Below the pieces are notes generated by a model that saw nothing but the letters and a program-made list of their open reading frames with translations, did no database searches and was not told where the DNA came from. 64,000 bases of DNA from Nepenthes gracilis (lineage: Eukaryota; Streptophyta; Magnoliopsida; Caryophyllales; Nepenthaceae): positions 8,083,991 to 8,147,990 of the forward strand of contig BSYO01000024.1 of assembly GCA_033239525.1 (NCBI GenBank), read 5' to 3'. Below, one piece after another: positions 1 through 10,985 of this stretch. Position numbers and translations under genes: made by a program. Every line of letters begins with the position of its first letter. The stretch's first letter is position 1.

Positions 1-1765
1 AGAAAAAAATATAATTTAGTGGAAACTCCACCTTCTCTCTTAAAATCCATTAAACCCACCAAACAAGTGTCCTTATTAAAGCTTAATTTAGTACACTCTC
101 TATCACTTTCTCCATTCTCACAACTAAATATTGTGGAATTACCGCCTCCACCTAACACTAGCCTTTTAGAACTTCCACTATCAAAGCATAACTTAGTGAA
201 ATCTAAACATGACTCACTTTCCCTACCATCTCCACTAACTCCTAATGGAATCATTATTACACCTACTACATCTAGTACTAAGTATATTTCTACGGTAACA
301 AATACTGTCTCTATGACAACAGTTATAAATGATTTAGAACTAATACCCTTACGATGATCTATAAGTAAAAATTTATCGATCAATAATATTACAAAATTAT
401 CTAATAACATATCATCTAAAGAAAAGACATTAACTTACGAAAAATCTTTTATTCGTAATACGTACATATTAATCTTAAAACAACCTTCTATTTTTTATAT
501 CTAAGTAACATCAAATGAAGTACGAATACAAAATAAATCTTTTGTTCTTCTTCTAACAAAAGACTTATCTATCTTTAATCATCAACCTCGACCAGTTGAA
601 GAAACTCTATTTCTACTTAATATTCCTAATCCTCCTAGAAATTTATCTTATATTTTAACTTTTAACGATGAACCAAAGGATTCATCTATCAATCAAACGT
701 ATCAAGTTACCATCAATTCTCCATCTTTACACAATCAATCAATCATCTTATACAATACGTTTATGTTCATCAAGAAAGATCATCCAACTCCTAGTTTATT
801 TCTTGATAATTACTTTGTAATGATCCCTTTCTTGATCGTTTCGATCCTTGCCATCCTTGTTCTCCCGTATTCAAACACGATGTGTTTGGAGGGGTATGGG
901 GTCTGACTTTAATTACTACTTTAATTACTTTAAGTACTTTAACTTTAACTTTAACTCTAATTACTTTACTTCTAACATTACTAGTTCTAGTTATCATTCT
1001 AAATATAATTCTGACTTTACGCTTTCTGACTTAACGCCTGACTCTTCTGGATCAACGTAATCAATTCTTGACAATAAGAAATTTTGAATATTATTATTTG
1101 AAAAATCTATATGCAAATTAATATTTGATTCCTTCGTTCCACTTTATATAGCACAATCATACTTAGAAACTTGTATTCAAATAACCCTTCAAGATAATAT
1201 CAAGCTACTCAGAAAGTATATTTCACCCAATACTTTCGACAAGAAATCACTAAAAAGATTAGCAAATAACCTACGCCTTATACAAGAAAAAAATAAATAT
1301 ATAAAGTATAAGAATTTTCGATATCGTAGAAAAAAGGATACTGATCACATTAATTTGCAATATATCAAAATACGATATTCAAACTCAACAATTAATAAGC
1401 GAAAAAAGAGTAGTAAATATTTTTCACTTCGAAAACAATATTCAAATTATAATCGGAAAAATATATTTGAATGGTCTAATCAAATTTTAGGAATTAATAG
1501 AAAAGGCTATAACAAAAGGGATAGTATACGCTTTAGTATCACATAAGCATATTTATACTACACTCATGGTATACATATTTTCTACATACAAGTTTTATTC
1601 TTATATTAATATTTTCATGAAAGGATTTACATAAAACAAAACTTATTCAAAGCATGTTTTCATCTGTCATTAATATTTATTTTCTGGATGAATTTATTTT
1701 ACAAATTTATTAAAGCAAGTTTTAACAAAGATTTATTAAGTTTTATACCTTCATACAGGACCAAT
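1..1765 (+). other. AT-rich eroded region, probable outer part of the plus-strand viral insertion
   Basis: No gene is recognised. The stretch is AT-rich with only short open frames (for example 19-357 and 1355-1546), and their composition is low-complexity Ser/Thr/Pro/Lys. Positions 903-965 are a degenerate tandem run of ACTTTAATT-like units. It sits directly upstream, on the same strand, of a recognisable caulimovirid ORF, so it may be decayed viral coding sequence. I could not match any motif to a known domain, and it could equally be unrelated intergenic DNA. Confidence 0.35.
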
Positions 1766-3109
1766 ATGCCTCCTAAAAAGGACAAAGGTAAGCAAGTACA
1801 GCCTCCTTCTACTCCAACCAAACAAGCTGCTTGTGACTATGCCATGACACTTCCACAAATTATACCCACTACTTCTCCTCATCAAACATCAGCCTCTTCA
1901 TCTTCTTCCTCTCAGCTGTCTGATTATTTTATCAAACCTATCAAACAACATATTACCATGACAGACTTATACAAACATTTATCTCTACAAGAATTACTCA
2001 ATGTTACGAATCGTATGTTTCTGTCTGATCGTCTATATCCAACGGACGAACCCTTAAAAACACAATAATTTTATAAACTAATCATTGTTTACTCAGATTT
2101 AATAGAACTCAAGCATCATAGAAATTCCCATGATAATTCTATCAGCTACTCTATTTGCAAAATTAAAAAGATTCAATCTCATCAAGACATTGCTCTTGAA
2201 CCTTTAGACATCAAACCATTTTCTGTTCACTATCAATCTATGGGATATAATTATCAAGACTATAAGGATGCATGGTATAATGCATTCTTTCTTCGTTCTT
2301 ACAGTCATTCTTGGTTTTTTAAATTTAATCAAAATTGCCATAAACAGATTCCTTTTTGGTTCTCGGAATGGTGGCTCTATTTTGGACCTTGTCCTAATAT
2401 CTATCCTACTCCTATCAATAAAGCACGCCTCTATTATGAAACACTCACACCCGAAATATTTCTTGATCATCGTAAAATAGCTTTTCATATTGATTATGCG
2501 ATTCTATGGATAATGTCTTGGGCTTTCAATTGTCGATCAATGTATCTGGATGCTCCATCATCTATTGTTAGAGATTTTAAAGTAAAATGGTGGGACAAAT
2601 TCGAATTCACGGCCATTACTCCTCAAAATATTTAGAAAGTTCTTCAAGCCAAAAAATCATTTCATCAAGATCTTAAGCAACTATCACTAACAATATCTCG
2701 TTACGGAGATCCTCTAGTGGATAACATTTATCATCAGATCTTCACGAAAAATATACCAGCTACACAAATTTCAAAGACTTTTCCAACCCCATCTGTGCAT
2801 TCTTGTCGATCTCGAAGAACTGCTCATCCACGATATTCAGTTCAAATTCACAACGACATTAACGATATGCTTCAACACATTCGAGAATCGCAAGACAGAG
2901 TACAAGCCAGAGTTACAAATATAAAATTTTTATTACAAAAGCAACAATGAAGTTGGGCCTCTATCGCTGATGAAGAAAACTTAGCAAAAGCTGAAGCCGC
3001 TCTCGCTAAAGAAATGGCTAATGCTAAAGTAGAAAAGGTGGGCTCATCCTCATCATCTACACCACCGGCAAGCCCATTTCCTTTTGACCCAACAAAGGAT
3101 CTAGGCTGA
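1766..3109 (+). pseudogene. Endogenous pararetrovirus ORF2-like gene, broken by in-frame stops
   Basis: A single reading frame of about 447 codons begins at an ATG followed by a Lys/Pro-rich start (PPKKDKGK). It is interrupted by stops at 2066 (TAA), 2633 (TAG) and 2948 (TGA) and ends at TGA 3107-3109. No frameshift is needed. The middle part (2240-2632) is rich in Trp and Tyr, with motifs such as HSWFFKFN, FWFSEWW and FGPCPNIYP. It is followed by a Ser/Thr-rich linker, a short heptad-like stretch near 2850-2945 and a Glu/Ala/Lys-rich tail. This Trp-rich pattern is what I associate with the second ORF of florendovirus-like elements in plant genomes, whose function is unknown. It lies immediately upstream of the viral promoter on the same strand. 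Family assignment is from memory of the pattern. Confidence 0.65.
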
Positions 3110-3429
3110 CATGCACAAGATCCATTTGATCTTTGAGCCCATGATTTGTAAAAAAAAACTCTATTTCCACTAACAAGTTTATGTGCAGGTACATCCACTA
3201 AGTAAAAGAAGTGCTTAATGACTACTCTCATTATCATTCTCCACTTCTACAACTTCCCGACAAAAATAAATAGTGATTACCGACACATTACTATTTATAA
3301 AAGTATGAAGTGACGCAAAACAACTCCACGTTCTCAAAAAGAAAGTAGAGATATTTAACAAACTTAAAGGAGCAAAGTGACATAAAGCATCAACAAGACA
3401 TTTACCAACCAAAAGCAGATACTTTATCA

Positions 3430-3486
3430 ACGGTTCTGATTGATTTTTCATCAACGACTTTGATCAATTCATCACATCTATATAAG
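3430..3486 (+). promoter_or_regulatory. Pararetroviral pregenomic RNA promoter with TATA box
   Basis: TATATAAG lies at 3479-3486, after a stretch with short repeated elements (TTTGATCAA-like, TCAACG). The position after ORF2 and before a long leader, a poly(A) signal and a tRNA primer site matches the pregenomic RNA promoter of Caulimoviridae. The same box is found inverted in the minus copy at 5856-5863. Activity today is unknown. Confidence 0.7.
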
Positions 3487-3870
3487 ACCATCCAATATTG
3501 AAGATAAAGCGGAGTGAACTTAAGAACTAAGACGCCACATCCTCAGAGAAAAGTCTAGCCAACCAAGAGCATCAAGAAGAGTCGCTCCTTCTCTTCTCAC
3601 ATCGACCCTTATCCAACTTTGTAAATAACCCTTATACATATCCTAGTTTTCCTTTTACCTTATCCTTGTATTTACCATCGTGTGTTTATATTTTCTTTCG
3701 AGTGTTGTGAAGTTTGCTGTGTGAGTATTGTGAGGTTTATCTGAGTGTTACCTCTGTCTACTATGTACTGAAGTCCTGTATGGTTTTCGTTCAATTGAAA
3801 CTTTGAAGGTTTTCTAAACTGCTGGTATAATCTATTCTCTCTTTGGTTTAATGCATATTTTGAAGTTTTG

Positions 3871-3876
3871 AATAAA
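3871..3876 (+). terminator. Poly(A) signal of viral terminal redundancy
   Basis: AATAAA lies about 390 nt downstream of the TATA box and just before the tRNA primer site. Caulimovirid pregenomic RNA runs past the promoter once and ends at a signal like this, giving a terminally redundant RNA. Confidence 0.55.
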
Positions 3877-3896
3877 AAGATCATGCGTAGTCCTAC

Positions 3897-3910
3897 TCTG
3901 TATCAGAGAG
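3897..3910 (+). promoter_or_regulatory. Degenerate tRNA-Met primer-binding site of the pararetrovirus
   Basis: The run TGTATCAGAG at 3899-3908 differs by one lost G from the TGGTATCAGAG complement of plant initiator tRNA-Met, the usual caulimovirid minus-strand primer site. It lies between the poly(A) signal and the movement-protein ORF. The minus-strand viral copy ends just short of this position. Confidence 0.65.
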
Positions 3911-4201
3911 GGAATAGGTGACACTGTTCTCCTTGGGATTGTTCTTGTTTGATTTCGGCATTGCTTTTGCATAATCTATCTGCATATTTCTGCATACACG
4001 ATAAATTCGCATACATTTGCATCGAATCGAAACAACGTTGGTTTAGCCCGTTTAACCGTTGGTTAGCCCTTGAAAATTAATAGTGAAATTGGGTGGTCCC
4101 GGGGGTGGTCCCGTCAACTGACTCTGCAAAAGTGTGTGAAGAATTATGTCGGTAGAACCGCGTTGAAAAAATTATGTATTAAATAGTAAAGAAATTAAAT
4201 T
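3911..4201 (+). other. Viral leader between primer site and ORF1
   Basis: This is about 290 bases without a gene. It contains a short GC-rich direct repeat (GGTGGTCCCGG near 4092-4112) and no other recognisable signal. The position matches the leader ahead of the first viral ORF. Confidence 0.5.
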
Positions 4202-5460
4202 ATGACAACTCGGTTAAGAAGAATGATCAGGGAAAATAGTTCATCTTCAAGTATGGCAACGAATTCTAGAATGTCATTAATTATACCTAACAGTAACGAT
4301 TATACTAAATGGACGATACCTACACAACAAGTAGAAGAGATTTACAAAATAGAAACTTTTAATTTTAAAACCGCTTTAGCTATTAAAAATCATGAACAAA
4401 CAATATCTATTCAAAACGAATATGAAGAAGTTAGGTTATTATCAAACTTATCAATTGAAAAATTTAAAAGTAAACGATATAATTATATCCATTACAGCCT
4501 AATATAAATAGCTATCAAACCTTTAATTAAATTAGGAATTGATACTTCTATCTTGTTATGTCTTAGAGATCAAGCTTTACTCAAATATAAAGATTCCATA
4601 TTAGCAATAGTTCAATCAAATCTTTGTAATGGTCCAATTTATTTTAATTGCGCTCTAAATTTTACTGTTGACCTAAAAGATCCAACCATTTTAAATATGC
4701 TTGTTCTAAATGTTCATCTACCTGGTTTGTATTAACAAGAAGAGCATAGAGGATTTCTAATTCTCTATCGCATTTACTTTAAATTATTAACAACGTAATT
4801 TAATCCAAAGTGTCTAATTTAAACTCCTCTTGGTGAAACAATTGTCTTACACGTAGAAGTAAATCATGCTACTACTTTTACACCAAAATTACTAAAATGG
4901 GATGAAATCACGTTACCACCACAATGGCAAGTTAATCTTACACAACCTCGTAGACATTTAATTAGAAGAGAATTTTTGAAATTTTAGAAAACTCCTGAAG
5001 GAAGCATTATTTTTAATTTTCGAACTCCACAGATACCACGATCATTAAGTTTTAATAAAAATAGATCACAAACACTTTTATCTGATTATGAAAGTGCTAG
5101 ACCATCTGTTAGTACACGTTATTAGTCTACACAAGAAAATCACGATAATTGACATATTGAAAGTAGAATGCCTATCCCAACAATAATTACTAAAACTACT
5201 CCTAATTCACCTATGTTTTTAAATATACAAACTATTAATGTTATATTTTGTGATCCGAATGCATCAATATGAGATTTACCTAATGATGAAGTCTATAAAA
5301 TTGGAACTGAATTACTTTATAGAAATATTGAAAAGAAAATATCTAATCAATGTAGTATCGAACAAATGAGTTATGATATGCAATATGAAGAAATGTACGG
5401 TAAATGGCAGAAAAAATATCCTGAACTCATTTATTCTGAATTTATTCCAAATTGCCAATT
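4202..5460 (+). pseudogene. Endogenous caulimovirid movement protein (start of ORF1 polyprotein), broken
   Basis: From ATG 4202 one frame can be followed for about 420 codons. It is broken by stops including 4505 (TAA), 4733 (TAA) and 4985 (TAG). The segment 4470-4800 has the pattern of the 30K-superfamily cell-to-cell movement protein found at the N-terminus of florendovirus/petuvirus polyproteins: YNYIHYSLI, then IKPLIKLGIDTS, then LCNGPIYFN. These proteins enlarge plasmodesmata for virus movement. The coding sequence stops abruptly at 5460, where the inverted leader of the second viral copy begins, so coat-protein and enzyme domains are missing here. The start is chosen because it follows the primer site and leader. 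Confidence 0.8.
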
Positions 5461-6182
5461 AGGACTACGCAGGATCTTTTCATTCAAAACGTGAAAATAT
5501 ACATTAAATGAAAGAGAAAAGAGATTATACCAGCAGTTCAGAAAACCTTCAAAGTTTTAATTGAACGAAAACTATACAGGACTTCAGTACATAGTAGATA
5601 GAGGTAACATTTAGCAAACCTCACAACACACAGCAAACCTCACAATACTTGAAAGGAAACAAAGATACAAACACAAGATAGTAAATACAATGATAAGGTA
5701 GAAGGAAAACTAGGATATTTACAAAAATTAATAAGGGTTGATGTGAGAAGAGAAGAAAATATTCTTCTTGCTTCTTGTGGTTGGCTATACTTTGATCTGA
5801 GGATATGGCGTCTAAGCTTTTAAGTTCGCCTACCTTGTCTTCAATCTTGGATGGCCTTATATAGATGTGAGAAATTGATCAAAACCTTTGATGAAAAATC
5901 GATCAAAACCGTTGATGAAGCATCTACTTTTATTTGGTAAATGTCTTCTTCGATGCTTTATGTCACTTTGCTTCTCTTTAAGTTTATTAAACATCTCTTC
6001 TTTACTTTTTAGAAAGTTTACTATTTTTGCGTACGCTTTGAATAGTAACTTGTCGATGCACGGCATCATTGATGAAAACGCTTTTAGGAGTATTTGTAGC
6101 GTGACAAAAGCTAGTAAAATGTGATGGTACCTGCAAACAAAGGTTAGTGAAAATATTGTCATTTTTTTTACAAACAAAAAGT
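5461..6182 (-). repeat. Viral intergenic region (promoter and leader), minus arm of inverted repeat
   Basis: This is the reverse complement of the block at 3148-3896. On the minus strand it runs from the GCAGGTAC motif (about 6130) through a TATA box to GCGTAGTCCT at 5461-5470. It then ends a few bases before where the tRNA primer site should lie. Confidence 0.8.
5856..5863 (-). promoter_or_regulatory. TATA box of the second viral promoter
   Basis: TATATAAG is read on the minus strand. Flanking bases (ACATCTATATAAGGCCATCCA-like) parallel those at 3474-3493. It would drive transcription toward lower coordinates, head-to-head with the plus copy. Confidence 0.65.
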
Positions 6183-7109
6183 GTTGGTGAATGGTCGTAT
6201 GAGAATATTATCAGCAGAGAAGATGGTATATTCTAAGCAATTGAACATTTGATATGGACCGAGATCTTCAATCGCAAAAATATCTTGTGCTAATAAATTA
6301 TACCGATAGAGCTTTGTGGAAGAAGTAAAGATGAGCCATGTTCCATGACTAACCCAAATATGATTGGTTGAATTTCTTTGATAAGTTTGAACACTTTAAT
6401 AGTTCGAAGGTAAATCCAATTTGTCCTTCGTCGGATCCATATCGTCAGTTGATATCGTTGTTCAAATTTAATAAGGGCAAGAGTGGCCTTCTGAAAAGTA
6501 AGAGTATGCCACTTAAATAAGTGTAGATCCCAACTGATTATGTTAGAGGATTTTCATGTATCAGATGGTAATTGTAACATTGTAGAACTTCTCGTAGATA
6601 GAGAAACATGTTGAATAAAAGGAGCCTGATGAAAGGTATCGCATAAGAAGTAAAGTTCATCCGGTGGCAGCATTAAATAATTATCTTGTCGAGGCGTCCA
6701 CGTATAGGATGATCATTCAAATGGTTTAAATAGCTTCTAGAGATTTATCGTTGAAGAATACGCCCATAAACCATCATTTTCAAGAGCAGATAAATATCCA
6801 TCAGCTGGAAAGTTCTTTGGATTAAGTCCGCATTCGAAGATAATAATCATTGATGAAATGGAGTGCAAAAGGATGAAGGATCACATCGGAGACAGGGAGA
6901 AATTGCCTGGTGGGGATATATTTACATTGAAGATAGTATCATTCATCATATTTTTCAAGAGCATGGTAGGAATGATGTTGAATGAAAGCAGTGTTTGATA
7001 GAAATTGAAGACAGGATTTTAATATAGAGGTGAATTTAAGGAGAGTTTTGACAGAAGCAAAGAAAATAATTCAAACAAATGGTCATAAGTAAAAAGAAGA
7101 GAAGAAGAC
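6183..7109 (-). other. Unassigned viral segment between RNase H and promoter
   Basis: On the minus strand this follows the RNase H domain and precedes the promoter. Open reading survives only in short pieces and I recognise no domain. It does not resemble the ORF2-like gene that precedes the promoter in the plus copy. It may be the polyprotein C-terminal tail plus a different or badly decayed distal ORF. Confidence 0.4.
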
Positions 7110-9257
7110 TCAAAGTCAGGCGGAGGTATCATGCTTGCCCTGTAGAAATTCTCTTGTTAAGAAATTAGGTAAAGAATTTGAAGTCCCTTTGATAAATTCA
7201 ATATCAAAATCAAAGACAGATAAAATTGCTTACCATCGAGTAAATATTTGCTTGGAGACAAGATTTTTGACATCCTTTTGTAAAATATCTTTTGTAACTT
7301 TGCAATCAATTTGTAGTAAAAATTTCTCATTGTATAAATCATCTTGAAATTTAGATATGCATAAAATAATTGATAAAATTTCTTTTTTAATAGTAGAATA
7401 ATTCTTTTGTGGTCCAAGCCAAATGTCGGAATGAAATCAAATAATTTGAGGTTGGGCTGTTTCTAATTTTTGTTTTAATATGCCTCCATATTCTAAGTTA
7501 GATGCATCAATTTCGATAATAAGTAGCGCTTTAGGATGTGGGATACCTAGGCATGGTAAAAACTAAACTTGTTATTTTAATTGTTTAACAATATTTGTAT
7601 GTTCATCCGTCCATATAGGAGGATTCTTTTGAAAACGTTGATATAACGGCTTACATGTTTGCCTTAATTTTGGTATGAATTCTGTAATATAATTTAAACA
7701 ACCTAAAAATCGTTTGTAATTGAGTTTTATCTTTGATTCCATTAGGAAATTTAGTAGCGAATTTGATTGATCTTTGAATAAGCGTTATTGAATGTTGATA
7801 GATATTAAAGCCTAAAAATCTTATTTTCATTTGAAATAGTTTGATTTAGGTAAAGATACAACTAATCCATTTTATTTAATAATATTTAAAAATTGATAAA
7901 GACGTTTAAAATATTGATCAATAGAATTAGAGAATACAAATACATCGTCAATGTAAACAATAATAAACTCTGTATGTGAATTAAATATTTGATTCATGAT
8001 ATTTTAAAATTCAGATGGAGTATTTTTTAATCCAAAGGGCATAACATTCCATTCATAGTGACCGAAGGATACTGTAAAAGTTGTTTTATAACAATCTCAT
8101 TCTTGGACTTGAATTTGCCAAAATTCAAATTTCATATTAAATTTAGAGAAAATATTTACATTGTACAATCTATTAATTAAGTCACGTTTATTAGGTATAG
8201 GATACCAAATCCATGAAGTGCTTTGTTTAAGGGTTTATAATTTATAACTAATCGGGGTACTCCTCTTTCTTTTCAGCATTATTCATGACGTAAAAGGCAG
8301 AACAACTCCAATGTAATTTAAATGTTCGAATTAACTTTTTATCAAGAAGATCTTGAATCTCCTTCTTACAATATTCTATCAATTCTTGATTCATTTGAAT
8401 TGGACGCGCTTTGGTCGGAATTTTACTTTCATGAAAGTCTAGTTCATATGGTAAAGAGACCTAATATTGCTTTCGATTCCAAAAAGTGGTAGGTAGAGTA
8501 GAACATACTTCCTTTTCAAATCGCTAGAGTAGATTAGTAATTTTTGTTTGTACAATAGCTTGTTTCAATTGTTGTTCAATATTGTTTATTTGTATTTCTT
8601 CTTGTAAGTAATTAATTTATTTTTTCTTTTTAATTATGAGATTTATTTGTTTAGAAATCATCATTTCTTGTAGTTCTTGTATTTCTTTTTGTTTAATAGG
8701 ATGTAGAAATTGGAATAAAATATAAATTTCAAGGACAGTAGTGGAAATACCTTCAGCAGAGGCAGTAAAAGAATATATTTGTGTAAAAAATGGCATGCCG
8801 AGAATAACATCTTGTTGTAAGTCTTTTACTAATATAAATGTTGATTTAAAACAGTAGCCTTGGTTGCAAATTACTACACACGTTAATTTATATTTAACAT
8901 TTAATTTTAATCCACTAGCAGTATGTAATTTTTTCGTTGTCTTTTGATAATATTTTGTAGGAATTAATCCTTTTTGAATATAATTTTGATCTGCACCAGT
9001 TTCAAGTAAGGCTATTATTTTTAGATGATATTCTTGATTAATTACTAATGCAATAGGGCAGTACCATTTTTAAAAATTGATTTTTGAAATGAGTTATAAA
9101 TATTCAGTTTGATCCGCAGATTATATTTCATAGTTATGATTAGATTCTTCTTCAATATTTTGTTTAGATTCTAAAATAGTGAGACGTGTATTCAAATGTA
9201 ATTCACTAAACTTGATTTCTCATAAATTATCTTTTAATTCTTTTACTTCAATTTTTA
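7110..9257 (-). pseudogene. Endogenous caulimovirid protease, reverse transcriptase and RNase H, broken
   Basis: Domains follow in viral order on the minus strand, with many frameshifts and stops. The retropepsin motif lies at 8989-9003 but reads ETGAD in place of DTGAD. Reverse transcriptase follows at about 8330-7700, with a WSCSAFYV-like start, palm motif YIDD at 7944-7955 followed by VFVFS, and FGLKN-like residues near 8020. RNase H begins at about 7530 with EIDASNLEYGG and ends at about 7110 with FLTREFLQG. The last phrase is typical of the end of florendovirus/petuvirus RNase H. These enzymes convert pregenomic RNA to viral DNA. No intact frame covers any catalytic domain, so the copy cannot make enzyme. 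Confidence 0.85.
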
Positions 9258-9974
9258 TTTGTTTAATTTCTCGTTGTAGATCACCAGTTATTACTTGCTG
9301 AAACAAAGAAGGTGAAGGATACTTATTAAATAGTTTTGTTAAACTGAATTCTTCTGGCTCTTTTGGTGTAATAATAAGTAAATCCTTTAACTTCTGTAAA
9401 TATTATCTTCTCAACTCTAGGTCCTCAATTTTATCAATCATTTCAAGTAAATATTTCATTTCATTATTTGATCTTAACATATTAAGTTGAAATTTGCAAT
9501 TACATAATTATTTATGAGAAATCTTTTCTTTTTCGTCAGATTCTGATTTAGAGAATGTTTCAATTGATTCATTAATGTCTTCATTAATATTAGCCGCTTC
9601 ATAATCAGAAACATAGTCATTTTCAAATTCATTATCACTTAATAATAGAGTAGTTAACTTATCGCTTAATTGTGGATCATCTTTAAATATTTCATCAATT
9701 TTTTTTACTCTACACTGATTTGCCATATGGTCAGGTCATTTATATTTTCAATAGACAACTTTAGAATACTAAAACTGATAAAAAATTTTAGATTGAGTAT
9801 TTGATTTTTTAACAGTTCGTTTCTTATGCGGGGTATAAGAATTAGACTGATACGGTTTCTTAGACATATATTTAGGTTTTTATTGGGAATGTGCTTTGAG
9901 TTTTTCAATGTCATACTGATAACAAAAAGTTTCTAATTTAGCCTTAAATTATTTTTTATCATTTTGAAGTTTTG
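9258..9974 (-). repeat. Tandem duplication, unit A (viral CP C-terminus and zinc knuckle)
   Basis: Unit A of a ~0.71 kb direct duplication, both units beginning TTTGTTTAATTTCTCG. On the minus strand it encodes the basic Lys/Tyr-rich coat-protein tail (about 9960-9780) and a decayed CCHC zinc-knuckle region (about 9780-9715). An acidic Asp/Glu/Ser-rich linker follows (9726-9508, 72 codons open), leading toward the protease. Confidence 0.85.
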
Positions 9975-10680
9975 TTTGTTTAATTTCTCGCTGTAGATCA
10001 CCGCTGTCATTACTTAAGAAACAAAGAAGGTGAAGGATACTTATTAAATAGTTTTGTTAAACTGAATTTTTACGACTCTTTTGGTGTAGTAATAAGTAAA
10101 TCCTTTAACCGTAAATATTGTCTTCTCGGCTCTAGGTCCTCAATTTTATCAATCATTTCAAGTAAATATTCCATTTCATTACTTGATCTTAACATATTAA
10201 GTTGAAATTTGCAATTACATAATTATTTATGAAATCTTTTCTTTTTAGTCAGTTAGATTTAGGAGAATGTTTGATTGATTCATTAATGTCTTTCATTAAT
10301 ATTATTACTTCATAATCGAAACATAGTCATTTTCAAATTCATTATCATAATAATAGAGCAGTTAACTTATCGCAATTGGATCATCTTTAAATATTTCATC
10401 AATTTTTTTCTCTCTTTGATTTGCCATATGGTCGGGTCATTTTTATATTTTCAATAGACAACTTTAGAATACTAAAGCTGATAAAAATTTTAGATTGAGT
10501 ATTTGATTTTTTATGATTCGTTTCTTATGCGGGGTATAAGAATTAGTAAATCACGGTTTTTAGACATATATTTAGGTTTTTATTGGGAATGTGCTTTGAG
10601 TTTTTCAATGTCATACTGATAACAAAAAGTTTCTAATTTAGCCTTAAATTATTTTTTATCATTTTGAAGTTTTGTTTGTT
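9975..10680 (-). repeat. Tandem duplication, unit B
   Basis: Second unit, 706 bp against 717 bp in unit A. It has numerous 2-6 base deletions that destroy the reading frame (for example in the acidic linker near 10240-10400), while unit A retains longer open frames. The repeat ends at TTTGTTTG near 10671-10680, after which single-copy coat-protein sequence resumes. Confidence 0.85.
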
Positions 10681-10985
10681 CTTTATATTCTTAACATAGT
10701 TGTAGTCCTTCCTTTTTTATGAAGGCAAATAATTGACCATAGGTCATTTGATTTCATTGAATGGCTCGACCTCCTCCTAACTCAGTGAGTTTGGTCATAA
10801 CTTGTTTAGCGAAGAGTGAAGGAAGACTAACAACAAATCGTTCCTTCAAGAATGATTCATTATAGTCTTGTCTTCTAAAGATGTGCGTAAAAATATATCT
10901 TTATCTGACCTTGCATAAGGATTTGCATCTAAAATTTGAAACCCGGCTTCTTGAGTGTGATTTTGAAGCAGAATAAGAAAATATA
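10681..10985 (-). pseudogene. Endogenous caulimovirid coat-protein segment
   Basis: On the minus strand this reads as a nearly continuous frame with phrases such as NPYARSDKDIF, DYNESFLKERF, LPSLFAKQVM and MTYGQLFAFIKKEG. These resemble the C-terminal half of florendovirus/petuvirus coat protein just before the zinc knuckle. One in-frame stop lies near 10758. Upstream viral sequence is missing because the region runs into the LTR of the Tekay-type element. The last ~80 bases (10908-10985) are also present at 15383-15462. Confidence 0.75.

Larger units (their letters stand above)
3148..3896 (+). repeat. Viral intergenic region (promoter and leader), plus arm of inverted repeat
   Basis: This block reappears in reverse complement at 5461-6182. 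Shared landmarks include the GCAGGTAC motif near 3187, the region around the TATA box, the CTTCAAAG/AACTGCTGGTATAAT stretch near 3805-3835, and GCGTAGTCCT near 3885-3894. The copies differ by many point changes and small indels, so they are two separate viral intergenic regions and not a recent duplication. Confidence 0.8.

Noticed and set aside
5888..6124. 78-codon plus-strand frame
   Set aside because: It is antisense to the viral promoter, and similar antisense frames in the other copy (3215-3454, minus strand) come from the shared noncoding region.
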